Positions 35,964 through 44,327 of a stretch of 64,000 nucleotides of DNA are shown piece after piece; position 1 is the stretch's first letter, and the number at the start of each line of letters is the position of its first letter. The position numbers and the translations under genes were made by a program. Under the pieces are notes generated by a model, which saw nothing but the letters and a program-made list of their open reading frames with translations, was not told the DNA's origin and searched no databases. This stretch comes from Bradyrhizobium diazoefficiens (GTDB lineage: Bacteria; Pseudomonadota; Alphaproteobacteria; Rhizobiales; Xanthobacteraceae). The DNA lies in contig NZ_JAFCJJ010000023.1 in assembly GCF_018131015.1 (NCBI RefSeq), forward strand, positions 1-64,000. The letters are read 5' to 3'.

Positions 35964-36178
35964 CCGCGATTGTTTCAGCCTTCGTTCAGGAACGATCGGC
36001 GATAGCTGACCTCGGCACTGCCCGACGATCCGAAAAAGGCCATGCCCTCATAAGGACATGAGGCCATGCCTGTTGTGAAACCGCGCGGCAGAGGTATGCT
36101 CCATTTGCCGCGGACACGGTCGGATCTCGGGGTCGGATCCGCTTCCCTGCCACCTCAGCCCCTTTTGGTTTAGCCGCG

Positions 36179-38842
36179 ATGCGCGTTGTCGCCGCCGTTC
36201 TGTTGCTCGTGTCCGCGCTTCACGCCGGGCTTTGGGGAGTCCTGCGCGACAAGGAACCCGCGCCTGACTTCAAGGGCCTGTTGCCGAGCCTGTCCTATAC
36301 CCCGTTCGAACCGGGTCATGTCGTCGACATCAACGTCGACCCCGACAAGATTCGCGCGGACATGAAGAAGCTCTCGACCATCACGCGTGCCCTGCGTTCT
36401 TACGGCGCATCAGAAGGTAACGAATTGGTGCCGGCAATCGCGGCGGAGTTCGGCCTCAAGGTCACGGTCGGCGCATGGATCAATAAGGACGAGGAGCGCA
36501 ACGGGCGGGAGATCAAGGCCGCCATCGAACTCGCCCGCAAGAACAGCAACGTCATCGGCGTGGTGGTCGGCAACGAGGCGATCTTCACCGCCGATCAGAA
36601 GGTCGAAGACCTCATCGAAAAGATAAAGAAGGTCAAGAGCGCGGTCCGTGTCCCCGTTACGACGGGCGAGATATGGAACATCTGGCGCGACAATCCCGAT
36701 CTTGCCTCCAGCGCCGATTTCATCGCCGCTCACGTGCTGCCCTACTGGGAAAATTTCCGCTCGGATCAGGCGGTCGACCAGGCCGTCGACCGCTACAATC
36801 TCCTGCGTAATCTGTTCCCCGGTAAGCGCATCGTAATCGCCGAATTCGGCTGGCCGAGTGCCGGCTACAATCTGCGCAATGCCGACCCCGGCCCGTTCCA
36901 GCAGGCGGTGACGCTCCGCAACTTCGTCGGCCGTGCCGAGGCCATCGGCATGGAATACAACATCGTCGAGGCGATCGATCAGCCCTGGAAATACAATGAA
37001 GGCGGCGTCGGTCCTTACTGGGGCATCCTCAATGCCAGCCGCGAGCCTAAATTCGCCTGGACCGGCCCGGTGGAGAACTCTGACTACTGGAATCTGATGG
37101 GAATCGCGCTGCTGGTCGGCATCCTGCTGTCGCTCCCGATCGTGCGGCTGTCGCGGCCGACCGCGCTGCAGGCGTTCCTGCTCTCGGCGACCGCCAATGG
37201 CGTCGGCGCGTGGACCGCGACCGTGTTCGCCTATTGGAACGGGCACTACTTCCTGTTCGGCTCGGCCTTCGCGCTGACGCTCGGCATGACCCTCCTTGTT
37301 CCTCTCGTGCTGATCGCCATGGCGCGTATCGACGAGATCGCGGCGGTCGCCTTCGGCCGGCCGCCGCAGCGGCTGCTCTCCAAGGGCAAGCCGGTCGAGA
37401 ACGTCCCCGAGAACTACTGCCCGAAGGTCTCGATCCACATCCCCGCTTATTTCGAGCCGGTCGAGATGCTGAAGCAGACACTCGATGCGCTGTCGCGGCT
37501 GAACTATCCGAACTACGAATGCGTCGTGATCATCAACAACACGCCAGATCCCGCCTTCTGGCAGCCGATCCAGGACCACTGCCGCGCGCTCGGTGAACGC
37601 TTCAAGTTCATCAACGCCGAGAAGGTGCAAGGTTTTAAAGCCGGCGCGCTGCGCATCGCGATGGACCGCACCGCGGTGGACGCCGAGATCATCGGCATCC
37701 TCGATGCCGACTATGCCGTCGATCCCGACTGGCTGAAGGACCTCGTGCCGGCCTTCGCCGATCCGCGCGTCGGCCTCGTGCAGGCGCCGCAGGAGCATCG
37801 CGACGGCGATTTGTCGATCATGCACTACATCATGAACGGCGAGTATGCCGGCTTCTTCGACATCGGCATGGTCCAGCGCAACGAAGCCAACGCCATCATC
37901 GTGCACGGCACGATGTGCCTGATCCGCCGCGCCGCGATGGACATGGCCGGCGGCTGGTCGAGCGATACGATCTGCGAGGACAGTGATCTCGGGCTCGCGA
38001 TTCAGGAGCTCGGCTGGACCACGCATTACACCAACCACCGCTACGGCCAGGGCCTGCTGCCTGACACCTACGAGGCGTTCAAGAAGCAGCGCCATCGCTG
38101 GGCCTATGGCGGCCTGCAGATCGTGAAGAAGCACTGGCGGCAGTTCCTGCCCGGTCGGAGCCGGCTGACGCCCGACCAGAAGCGCGAATACGGCCTCGGC
38201 TGGCTGAACTGGCTGGGTGCCGAAAGCCTCGGCGTGGTCGTGGCGCTGCTCAACCTCGTCTGGGTGCCGATCGTCGCCTTCGCCGACATCGCCATCCCCG
38301 ACAAGATCCTGACGCTGCCGATCATCGGCGCCTTCATCGTCTCGCTCGTGCACTTCCTGTCGATGTACCGCGCGCGCGTCGCCATCAAGCCCGGCCAGAT
38401 GCTGGGCGCGATGATCGCGGCGATGAGTGTGCAATGGACGGTGTCCCGCGCGGTCGCCCAAGGCCTGATTACCGAGCACATCGCCTTCGCGCGCACCTCC
38501 AAGGGCGGGCTGTCGCGGATGTCGATCGAGTTCCAGGCGTTCTGGGAAGCCGTGATAGGAACCCTGCTCCTGGTCGGCGCCGGCGTGCTGGTCGCCTCCA
38601 ACAGTTTCCGGCAGATCACCGAGATCTACATTTTTGCCGGCGTGCTCGTGCTGCAGAGCCTGCCGTTCCTCGCCGCAGTGGCAATCGCGATCCTCGAGCT
38701 CAGCCGCATCAACTCGTTCCAGTTCTGGCGCGACAGCGCGATCCGCACCGCCGAGCTGATCGGCTTGCGCCCGGTCGCGCTGCCGACCCCCGCCGGCACC
38801 TCGTCCGCCCTGCCGAGCGAGGTGCGGCGGGAGGCGAACTGA
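36179..38842 (+). CDS. ndvB: beta-(1,3)-glucan synthase NdvB (GH17-like + GT2)
   Basis: 887-residue inner-membrane protein matching B. japonicum NdvB. After an N-terminal helix comes a GH17-like periplasmic domain with both acids (VVVGNEAIFT near residue 132; IAEFGWPSAGYN near 221) and EAIDQPWKYNEGGVGPYWGI. Four helices lead to a cytoplasmic GT2 domain: VSIHIPAYFEPVEMLKQTLD near 417, GILDADYAVDPDW near 508, ICEDSDLGLAIQELGW near 599 and KQRHRWAYGGLQI near 637. More helices follow. It builds beta-(1,3)-glucan from UDP-glucose, with ndvC and ndvD needed for the mature cyclic product. Such glucans act in osmotic adaptation and nodule development. Confidence 0.86.
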   Translation: MRVVAAVLLLVSALHAGLWGVLRDKEPAPDFKGLLPSLSYTPFEPGHVVDINVDPDKIRADMKKLSTITRALRSYGASEGNELVPAIAAEFGLKVTVGAWINKDEERNGREIKAAIELARKNSNVIGVVVGNEAIFTADQKVEDLIEKIKKVKSAVRVPVTTGEIWNIWRDNPDLASSADFIAAHVLPYWENFRSDQAVDQAVDRYNLLRNLFPGKRIVIAEFGWPSAGYNLRNADPGPFQQAVTLRNFVGRAEAIGMEYNIVEAIDQPWKYNEGGVGPYWGILNASREPKFAWTGPVENSDYWNLMGIALLVGILLSLPIVRLSRPTALQAFLLSATANGVGAWTATVFAYWNGHYFLFGSAFALTLGMTLLVPLVLIAMARIDEIAAVAFGRPPQRLLSKGKPVENVPENYCPKVSIHIPAYFEPVEMLKQTLDALSRLNYPNYECVVIINNTPDPAFWQPIQDHCRALGERFKFINAEKVQGFKAGALRIAMDRTAVDAEIIGILDADYAVDPDWLKDLVPAFADPRVGLVQAPQEHRDGDLSIMHYIMNGEYAGFFDIGMVQRNEANAIIVHGTMCLIRRAAMDMAGGWSSDTICEDSDLGLAIQELGWTTHYTNHRYGQGLLPDTYEAFKKQRHRWAYGGLQIVKKHWRQFLPGRSRLTPDQKREYGLGWLNWLGAESLGVVVALLNLVWVPIVAFADIAIPDKILTLPIIGAFIVSLVHFLSMYRARVAIKPGQMLGAMIAAMSVQWTVSRAVAQGLITEHIAFARTSKGGLSRMSIEFQAFWEAVIGTLLLVGAGVLVASNSFRQITEIYIFAGVLVLQSLPFLAAVAIAILELSRINSFQFWRDSAIRTAELIGLRPVALPTPAGTSSALPSEVRREAN

Positions 38843-38989
38843 CTTCGGCGTGGATGGCGGCCGGCCATCCGGGATGAAAATGCCGCGCTAATCCACGGAA
38901 ACACCGAAAGAATCCCCGCCGCCGCCGGCATCTTCGGCAGCCGCGCGTGCTATTGACCTCGGCGGCCGCTCCCCCTACACAGCGCGGGC

Positions 38990-39062
38990 CGAAAGCATGA
39001 TCCGGAAACAGCCGGTTTTCCCCGCTGCGCCAGTTCGACGTGGTGGCAAGACATGCTTTTCC
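38990..39062. repeat. partial copy of a dispersed intergenic repeat
   Basis: AAAGCATGATCCGGAAA near 38995 followed by a CCGGTTTTCC segment is the reverse complement of the right half of the repeats at 42383-42486 and 47391-47521. It lacks the CTAAAGCGCGATGA palindrome. It lies just upstream of tRNA-Lys and looks like a degenerate or truncated member. Confidence 0.6.
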
Positions 39063-39109
39063 AAATGACCGACGATGATGGCGCCCGTTCGGCCATCCAG
39101 CGGCCATGG

Positions 39110-39185
39110 GAGCGCGTAGCTCAGCCGGTAGAGCACGTGACTTTTAATCACGGGGTCCTGGGTTCGAGCCCCAGCGCGCTCACCA
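39110..39185 (+). tRNA. tRNA-Lys (anticodon TTT)
   Basis: A 76-base cloverleaf. The acceptor stem is GAGCGCG (39110-39116) with CGCGCTC (39175-39181), discriminator A and an encoded CCA. The D arm is GCTC...GAGC. The anticodon stem is CGTGA/TCACG with loop CTTTTAA, giving anticodon TTT, and the T arm is CTGGG-TTCGAGC-CCCAG. No integrated element with a matching attachment repeat is visible downstream. Confidence 0.97.
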
Positions 39186-39311
39186 AGCACAATCATTGGC
39201 CTGGCTGCAGAGGATCGCCCGGTTTTCCTCCAATTGCCTGGCTCGCGGTGAAGCCGTTCGACCGGATCTTCCACTCCCACGACCGGCAGCAGCTCGCAAG
39301 GTGGCACGCCG

Positions 39312-39653
39312 TCAGTGCGAAGTGGCACCGCCAGAAGACCGGCCGCCCGGCAGCCAAGAGCGCACCAGAATCCGCAACTTCCTATCGGCGCCTTTGCCAC
39401 TAGCCTCCAAAGCTTCAGCCGCGCGCCCGCAATCTCTTGCGACTTTCAAGAGACTGAATCGTTCGATCTCCATTTCAGCAAGCGCAGCTTGCTCGAGGCA
39501 AATCCGCTCAAGCCTTCTAAATTCCCTAAGCTCCCGGGTCATTCCACGACTCCCCAGATCATCAGATGGTAGCGTGGAGGGAAAATGGTTAATGAATTCT
39601 TTCGTTTTTGGCCTAACGTGAAGCGGTAGCTCATCCCAACCCGAGTCATCCAT
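39312..39653 (-). CDS. hypothetical protein
   Basis: 113 residues, not recognised. It is mostly helical and charged (MTRELREFRRLERICLEQAA, LAEMEIERFSLLKVARDCGR), with no signal or membrane segment. The ATG at 39653 follows a G-rich ribosome-binding stretch, and longer upstream reading is not plausible because it is full of Arg and Ser. It starts divergently from the secreted-protein gene at 39779. Coding status rests on the start site and codon pattern only. Confidence 0.5.
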   Translation of the reverse strand: MDDSGWDELPLHVRPKTKEFINHFPSTLPSDDLGSRGMTRELREFRRLERICLEQAALAEMEIERFSLLKVARDCGRAAEALEASGKGADRKLRILVRSWLPGGRSSGGATSH

Positions 39654-39778
39654 TGCCCCTGCCTCTGACTCTCGCCCGGGGGCGCGTTTCGAAGCCGCCG
39701 TGGAGTTTCGAGGCCAGACCCTGCATTGATGCCGCAATCGCCACGATGCTATGGTCGTCGCAGAACCGGGAGTCTTCG

Positions 39779-40087
39779 ATGCGCAAATTCGCCATCGCCG
39801 CCATGTTTGCCGTGATCGCCGTGCCCGCATTGGCAGGGGACGAGCATGTTCCAATGTACGGCGAGCAGCCCAAGGAGAAGACGGAAGCGCAGAAGGCGGA
39901 TGACAGAAAGGCTGAGCGCGCCTACCAGCGCTCCCTCAACAATGTTCCCGACCAGAAGGCGGTTGATCCGTGGGGAGCCGCCCGCGGCGATGATGCGTCG
40001 AAGAAGCCGGCCACGCCGGCCAAACCGGCGGTAAAGCATTCGTCCAAGGATTCGTCCAAGGCCAAGAGCGGCAACCCCGCCAACTAG
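39779..40087 (+). CDS. small secreted hypothetical protein
   Basis: 102 residues. A clear signal peptide (MRKFAIAAMFAVIAVPALAG) is followed by a charged, low-complexity mature part rich in Lys, Ala and Asp (KEKTEAQKADDRKAERAYQR, KHSSKDSSKAKSGNPAN) with a short conserved-looking centre (NNVPDQKAVDPWG). Function is not recognised; such proteins are common in the periplasm of rhizobia. Confidence 0.65.
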   Translation: MRKFAIAAMFAVIAVPALAGDEHVPMYGEQPKEKTEAQKADDRKAERAYQRSLNNVPDQKAVDPWGAARGDDASKKPATPAKPAVKHSSKDSSKAKSGNPAN

Positions 40088-40114
40088 CGAGTTCTGGAAA
40101 GAGACCGCGGATCC

Positions 40115-40795
40115 TCAGCTTTCCGGGGCCGACGCCGTCACCGGCACGCTCAGCGGAGCGCCTCCAACCGAGACGGGCCCGAGAGGCCCGAGAGGCCCGA
40201 CGGATTTCGACGGCCGCACCAGCCGCTTGCGCATCGCGGCCGACAGTCCATAGCGCGCATTCGCCTTGCGAATGGAGGACGTGACGTCCGACATCATCGT
40301 GTTTTGCAGCGAGTCGACCTTCGCGATCAGCGTGGAAAGCTGCGAGGATATCTTCCTCACATCGACCCGTTCGTCCGTGATGCTCTGCCGCAGGGACAGC
40401 AGCACCAGTGAATCCTGCTGCAGCAGGACCGCATTGTTCTGCAATGCCTGGTTGCTCTCCTTCAGCGAAGCGGTGTGCTGCTGCTGGGCCGACTGGATGT
40501 CCTTCAGGGCCGCGACAACCGGATCCGGTTTCGGCGCGGGGGCTTCCCGGCGCGGAAGCAGTTCGGCCAGGCTGCCGAAATTGAGCGGCTGAAATTCGTA
40601 TGGCAATGTGTAGATAGCGGCCGAGCCGTTGATGGCCAAGGCGCACACCGACAGGACCAGGATCGATTTCCGGCTGGAACGCTTGATCGGTACTTCGGCC
40701 TCTGCGGGGTCGGGCGCTGCGGTTGCGAACGCCAGTGCTGCGGGGTCGAATTCTTCGACGAGGGCTTGCGCTTCCGGTGTCGTGGTCATGGGCAT
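40115..40795 (-). CDS. single-pass membrane coiled-coil protein
   Basis: 226 residues, not recognised. An N-terminal cytoplasmic stretch of about 40 residues precedes one membrane helix (SILVLSVCALAINGSAAIYT). A long predicted coiled coil (VAALKDIQSAQQQHTASLKE to LSTLIAKVDSLQNTMMSDVT) and a Gly/Pro/Val-rich tail (SVGPLGPLGPVSVGG) follow. An ATG two codons downstream (40789) is an equally good start. The topology suggests an envelope scaffold or a partner that senses the periplasm. Confidence 0.65.
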   Translation of the reverse strand: MPMTTTPEAQALVEEFDPAALAFATAAPDPAEAEVPIKRSSRKSILVLSVCALAINGSAAIYTLPYEFQPLNFGSLAELLPRREAPAPKPDPVVAALKDIQSAQQQHTASLKESNQALQNNAVLLQQDSLVLLSLRQSITDERVDVRKISSQLSTLIAKVDSLQNTMMSDVTSSIRKANARYGLSAAMRKRLVRPSKSVGPLGPLGPVSVGGAPLSVPVTASAPES

Positions 40796-41051
40796 TGACC
40801 TCAAATGAGCGAGCAACAGGAGGCCGACGCCGGAACGCCCCTAAGACGCCCTCCTGTACGCAGCACCCACTTGCAACTGTCTAAAATTGTGGGCTTTTTG
40901 GCTTAATTCCAGGTTAGCGAGCTGGCGACCCGGCGCCGTCACTTACCCCGGCCGAATACGGAGCCGCAGATGGGACAGCCTGCCTCGACACGCACATGGC
41001 CGCAGACAACGCCCTCAAAAGGTGTAAGATTCAAGAAAATGGGAGGCCGGC

Positions 41052-41222
41052 ATGTTTGAAATCCGCGGCTGCGACACAGCAGGCGTCGTCACCCTCAAGC
41101 GGTCGTCGCTCGCCGCCGCCCTCAAGAAAGCCAAGGAACTCGTCGAGGACGGCTGCTGGGACGTTCAGGTCGTTGACCCCGGCGGCCAGGTCTACACCTC
41201 GTTCGAGGAGCAAGCCGCGTAG
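41052..41222 (+). CDS. 56-residue conserved-looking small protein
   Basis: Small soluble protein of 56 residues (MFEIRGCDTAGVVTLKRSSL to VYTSFEEQAA) with an alpha/beta look: helix LAAALKKAKELVEDG between strands CWDVQVVD and QVYTSF. A GGAGG site lies about six bases before the ATG at 41052, and base use is coding-like throughout. The compact fold suggests a real gene, but I do not recognise the family. Confidence 0.65.
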   Translation: MFEIRGCDTAGVVTLKRSSLAAALKKAKELVEDGCWDVQVVDPGGQVYTSFEEQAA

Positions 41223-41538
41223 GCGCCTTACCTCCCGACCACACCTCCGGATGGGACGTTCGAGCGCGCCGCACCGAACGGCAACACTTCTGACCTGAAC
41301 CTGCACGTTGGGACAGTGCACGCAGGGACAATTGCGCGGGACGCGGGTTTGCTTTTTTCTGACCGTGCACCTGTGCAGATCGCCCCCAGCGCAGCCCCAG
41401 GCACAGGTTGCGAGCGCCTTGCCCTGGTCGCGCCATTCCTCCCCGCGGCCAGGGCGAGCCGCGATCGGCGTTCAATGCCGCGTCCCGCAGCCTTGAGCCG
41501 CGCGCCGGTTCCCGCCCCTCGGAGCCTCCCCGACATTG

Positions 41539-41570
41539 AAAAGCCCCGGCGCTTGGACAAGCGCCGGGGC
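41539..41570 (-). terminator. hairpin, terminator-like on the minus strand
   Basis: GCCCCGGCGCTT (41543-41554) and AAGCGCCGGGGC (41559-41570) form a perfect 12-bp stem with a GGAC loop. Read leftwards it is followed by TTTTC; read rightwards only by GTTTC. It therefore suits a minus-strand transcript starting near 41630. Confidence 0.6.
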
Positions 41571-41633
41571 GTTTCATGAAAAACGGACTGGTAAAGCAAT
41601 GAGGCCTTCATAGCACCTCCTTCGCTGCGGGCG

Positions 41634-41649
41634 TGTGAAGTGCTTCACA
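41634..41649. promoter_or_regulatory. CRP/FNR-class palindrome
   Basis: TGTGAAGTGCTTCACA is a perfect 16-base inverted repeat fitting TGTGA-N6-TCACA, the CRP-type consensus. It lies 23-38 bases upstream of the minus-strand ATG at 41611 and about 115 bases upstream of the plus-strand gene at 41764. No binding protein is encoded nearby. Confidence 0.45.
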
Positions 41650-41763
41650 GAAGGCCGCCTGCATCGATGTTTTTTTCGTCGACGACGAGCCCGTCGGGGC
41701 GCGGCCCTCCGTTTGAACAATCCGGCGTCGAGCGCTACCTTGACGCCTTTTCAGGAGGCTCAT

Positions 41764-42003
41764 TTGAAACAGCTCATTTTCTTCGCCGTCACGGCACTGC
41801 TTGCAACGGCTCCTGCCCGGTCGCAGGCGCTGGTCGATCCCAACAAGGTTGCGCCCGAATACCGGGAGGCTGCGGAAAAGCGCCGCGCCGAGCAGATCCG
41901 GCAGCGCGAATGCGCGCTGAAGGCGGACCTCGCGAAGGTAATGCCGAGAGACCGCACCGACTATCTCAACCATTGCCTCGAGGCACAGGCCGCCAAGCAG
42001 TAA
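41764..42003 (+). CDS. small exported protein with a TTG start
   Basis: 79 residues. The start is TTG at 41764, chosen because a perfect AGGAGG (41753-41758) sits five bases upstream and because it gives a clean signal peptide (LKQLIFFAVTALLATAPARS); no ATG serves as well. The mature part is short, helical and charged, with two cysteines (QRECALKADLAKVMPRDR, YLNHCLEAQ), loosely recalling PsiF-type repeats. Function unknown. It may be regulated by the CRP-like palindrome upstream, which is inference. Confidence 0.65.
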   Translation: MKQLIFFAVTALLATAPARSQALVDPNKVAPEYREAAEKRRAEQIRQRECALKADLAKVMPRDRTDYLNHCLEAQAAKQ

Positions 42004-42092
42004 GCGGCCGATCATATCGCCTGCGCTCAACCTTTCTTAAGATATTCGCGCTCTGCTGGAATTCTATTTCCAGTAGTCATTGTTGGCCGCCC

Positions 42093-42386
42093 ATGAGCTT
42101 CGTCCAGATCCAGTGCTCTCGGTGCAAGACGGTGTTCCGCGATAACGCCAGGCGATTGCAGGACGGCTATTCCCGGCAATGTCCATGCTGCGAGGTCGTG
42201 ATGTTCTTCGCCGAGGACTCGCCGATCCCGCAGGTCAAGCTGGCGATGAAGCGGGCGCGCCGGGTCCGCAAGGAGCTGCACGAGGCTGCCGCGGCCAGGG
42301 CGTCCGCTTCGCCATCGAAACTGGAGCTTGGGCGCCGGTTCGCGGGGCGGAGGCAGCAGCCGGAGCAAGAGGAGCAAGACGGCTAA
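42093..42386 (+). CDS. small zinc-ribbon-like protein
   Basis: 97 residues. Two Cys pairs (QCSRCKTVF and RQCPCCEVVMFF) about 20 residues apart form a likely zinc ribbon at the N terminus. A basic helix (KLAMKRARRVRKELHEAAAA) and a basic, low-complexity tail follow, suggesting nucleic-acid contact. A similar layout is seen in the gene at 44328. Its TAA stop lies inside the left end of the dispersed repeat at 42383-42486. Confidence 0.6.
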   Translation: MSFVQIQCSRCKTVFRDNARRLQDGYSRQCPCCEVVMFFAEDSPIPQVKLAMKRARRVRKELHEAAAARASASPSKLELGRRFAGRRQQPEQEEQDG

Positions 42387-42486
42387 AGCGCGATGAGATT
42401 TGGATGAATCGTCATCGCGCTTTAGTCTATTGTTTGAGCATGATCTTTTCGGAAAACCGCTTCGCACTTTTCCGGATCATGCTCTA
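42383..42486. repeat. dispersed double-palindrome repeat, copy A
   Basis: CTAAAGCGCGATGA (42383-42396) and TCATCGCGCTTTAG (42412-42425) form a perfect 14-bp stem; GAGCATGATC (42436-42445) and GATCATGCTC (42475-42484) form a second. The element fills the space between two convergent genes and its ends contain both stop codons. The same element recurs at 47391-47521 and partly near 38995. Confidence 0.85.
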
Positions 42487-42888
42487 GTCCCGCCGCCGGC
42501 GCTTCCTCGGAAACAGGCGGTCGCGGATGTAGCGCGAGGTCGCGGTCAGGCGGAGCCCGCGAGGCTTTTGCCACGCGGCGCGGTCGATCTCCTTCTTGTC
42601 GCCGATCGCGAGCCGGCCCCTGGTGCCCTTGGCGATGAAGATCGCGTCGCTCATCTTGCGGCCGGAGCGCTTGTTCTTGGCCTTCACTTCCTTCCACAGG
42701 CTGATCCGGCCGAGCTTCAGCTTCGGCAGCTCCTCCCTGATCTCGCGGCGCAAACAGGCCTTTGCGGACTCGCGCGCCCGCTTGCGGCCGCCGGGAAACA
42801 TCCACAGCCCGTCCGACCGGCGCCTGACCAACAGAACCTTGCCGCGCCTTGCGGCCACCAGCTTGGAGGATTTCGCCATCGCTGCCAT
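42484..42888 (-). CDS. NUDIX hydrolase
   Basis: 134-residue NUDIX-fold hydrolase expected to cleave a nucleoside-diphosphate-linked substrate. The NUDIX box is clear: GGRKRARESAKACLRREI then REELPKL, with the catalytic RExxEE intact and only the final Gly replaced by Lys. It starts with KLVAARRGKVLLVRRRSDGL and ends in a very basic tail (FPRKRRRRD). The start at 42888 (or 42879) lies 26 bases from a perfect 12-bp palindrome that probably acts as its operator. The substrate cannot be predicted. Confidence 0.85.
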   Translation of the reverse strand: MAAMAKSSKLVAARRGKVLLVRRRSDGLWMFPGGRKRARESAKACLRREIREELPKLKLGRISLWKEVKAKNKRSGRKMSDAIFIAKGTRGRLAIGDKKEIDRAAWQKPRGLRLTATSRYIRDRLFPRKRRRRD

Positions 42889-42914
42889 GACACAAAGAGA
42901 ATCGTGCTGATGCT

Positions 42915-42940
42915 AACTTGTCTATTCCAATAGACAAGTT
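42915..42940. promoter_or_regulatory. perfect palindromic operator upstream of the NUDIX gene
   Basis: AACTTGTCTATT (42915-42926), two bases, AATAGACAAGTT (42929-42940). On the minus strand TTGTCT in the first arm followed 16 bases later by TAGCAT could be the promoter of the NUDIX gene, so a bound dimer would block it. There is no T tract, so it is not a terminator. The symmetry is typical of TetR or MarR operators. Confidence 0.6.
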
Positions 42941-42988
42941 GGCAACGCGTCCTGCCCCCTCGCAAGCAGCGCCCCCAAGGCGGCGGAG

Positions 42989-44071
42989 CTAGCCTTCCCC
43001 CGCCTCCGCCCGGTCGGTCCGGATCCAGGCCGCCGCCATTTCCCACGCCACCGACAGGATGATCGGCCCGATGAACAGGCCGACGATGCCGTGCGCAAGC
43101 GTGCCGCCGATCACGCCGACGAAGATCACGATGGTGGGCGTGTTGAGGCCCCGGCCCATCACCAGGGGCTTCAACATGGTGTCGATGAACCCGACGACGA
43201 CGAGGAACACGGTGAGCACGAGCGCGGTGGTGACGTCCTTGGCGGTCCAGATCCAGATGATCACCGGCAGCAGCACGAGGAAGGCGCCGATCTGCACGAT
43301 CGACAGCAACAGCACGAGGAACGCGAGCAGGCCGGCGCTCGGCACGGCTGCGAGCTTGAAACCGATGCCCGCAAGCAGCGCCTGCACGATCGCGACGCCG
43401 ATCACCCCTTGCGCCACGGCGCGGATGGTTGCGCCGGCAAGCCCGAGGAATTGCTCGCTCTGCTCGGGCACGATGCGGACCAGGAAGCCGCGGCCGGCCG
43501 CGACGAGCCGCGGCCCGTGCGGAAACAAAAAGCCGGCCACGAACACCGACACGAGAAACTGCAGCGTTCCCACGCTTGCGTCCCCCGCGAGCGACAACAG
43601 CGGTCCCGCCAGCGGCTGCAGATAGGGCGCGACTTCGCGCAGCACCGCGCGGATGTTGGTATAGGCCTGGTCCCAGAGCTCGTAGAGGGTCGGGCCGATG
43701 ACCGGCCATGACTTGATCTGCTCGGGCGCCGACTGGAGCGCAAGGTCGCCGGTGCTGAGCTGGTGCGCGATCTCCCGCGTCCCGTCGACGGCGCTGAGGC
43801 CGAGCCAGGTCGCCGGACCGATGACGATGCCGAGCGTGACCAGGGTGAGGATGGCGGCGGCCGTCTTCGGGCGGCCGCCGAGCAGTTTGGCGAGCGAGCT
43901 GAAGGCCGGGTAGAAGGCGACCGCGAGCACGGCGCTCCAGGCCAGGATCGGCACAAACGGCCGTATGATCACCAGCGTCCACAGGATCAGCAGGCCGAGC
44001 AGGCCAAGCCGGATCACAAGCTGGATGATGTCCTCTCCCGTCAGGAGCTGGCGGAGACTTTTCACTGGCAC
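42989..44071 (-). CDS. AI-2E family transporter
   Basis: 360-residue inner-membrane protein of the AI-2E (PerM/YdiK/TqsA) family. About eight helices are visible, beginning LVIRLGLLGLLILWTLVIIRP and LAWSAVLAVAFYPAF. The conserved C-terminal region includes PVIIWIWTAKDVTTALVLTV, GFIDTMLKPLVMGRGLNTPT and FVGVIGGTLAHGIVGLFIGP, where the GLNTP-type motif and GGxxxxGxxGxxxGP are family hallmarks. Members include Na+/H+ antiporters and an AI-2 exporter, so the substrate stays open. No luxS gene is in view. Confidence 0.87.
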   Translation of the reverse strand: MPVKSLRQLLTGEDIIQLVIRLGLLGLLILWTLVIIRPFVPILAWSAVLAVAFYPAFSSLAKLLGGRPKTAAAILTLVTLGIVIGPATWLGLSAVDGTREIAHQLSTGDLALQSAPEQIKSWPVIGPTLYELWDQAYTNIRAVLREVAPYLQPLAGPLLSLAGDASVGTLQFLVSVFVAGFLFPHGPRLVAAGRGFLVRIVPEQSEQFLGLAGATIRAVAQGVIGVAIVQALLAGIGFKLAAVPSAGLLAFLVLLLSIVQIGAFLVLLPVIIWIWTAKDVTTALVLTVFLVVVGFIDTMLKPLVMGRGLNTPTIVIFVGVIGGTLAHGIVGLFIGPIILSVAWEMAAAWIRTDRAEAGEG

Positions 44072-44327
44072 AGCTTTCCTTGCGGCTTGAACTTACGGGT
44101 TTCCGGCGCTGGAGAGCATGGGTTATTGCCAGCAACGCTGCCGCCGTCAAGACGACCGGACTCCAGCCCCGAAGGTCGGGCCCGCGCGGACGGCGCCCCC
44201 GGAAGCGGCCGTTCAGGCCCGCCGTGCCTAACGCCCGTTAACCGGATTTACTTCGACCGGTTTACCCCGATGCAAAGGCCCGCAGCTACGCTCTCCCGCG
44301 AAGGTCCCCCAAACAATTCTCGGCGCA

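Larger units (their letters stand above)
41223..41763. other. 540-base region with hairpin, CRP-like palindrome and a possible minus-strand mini-gene
   Basis: No supported plus-strand gene. It holds a 12-bp hairpin at 41543-41570, a strong minus-strand Shine-Dalgarno (AAGGAGG, complement of 41616-41622) with ATG at 41611, and a perfect 16-base palindrome at 41634-41649. The frame from 41611 (MKASLLYQSVFHETPRR) runs through the hairpin without a stop, so a transcript ending there would be nonstop. Nothing is seen in 41223-41540. Confidence 0.5.

Noticed and set aside
36030..36080. Imperfect palindrome and repeated GGCCATGCC between ndvD and ndvB.
   Set aside because: The stem has mismatches and no T run; too weak to call a terminator or operator.
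38860..38885. Short hairpin GGATGGC/GCCATCC after ndvB.
   Set aside because: A 7-bp stem without a T run; may be part of a REP-like sequence but too short to call.
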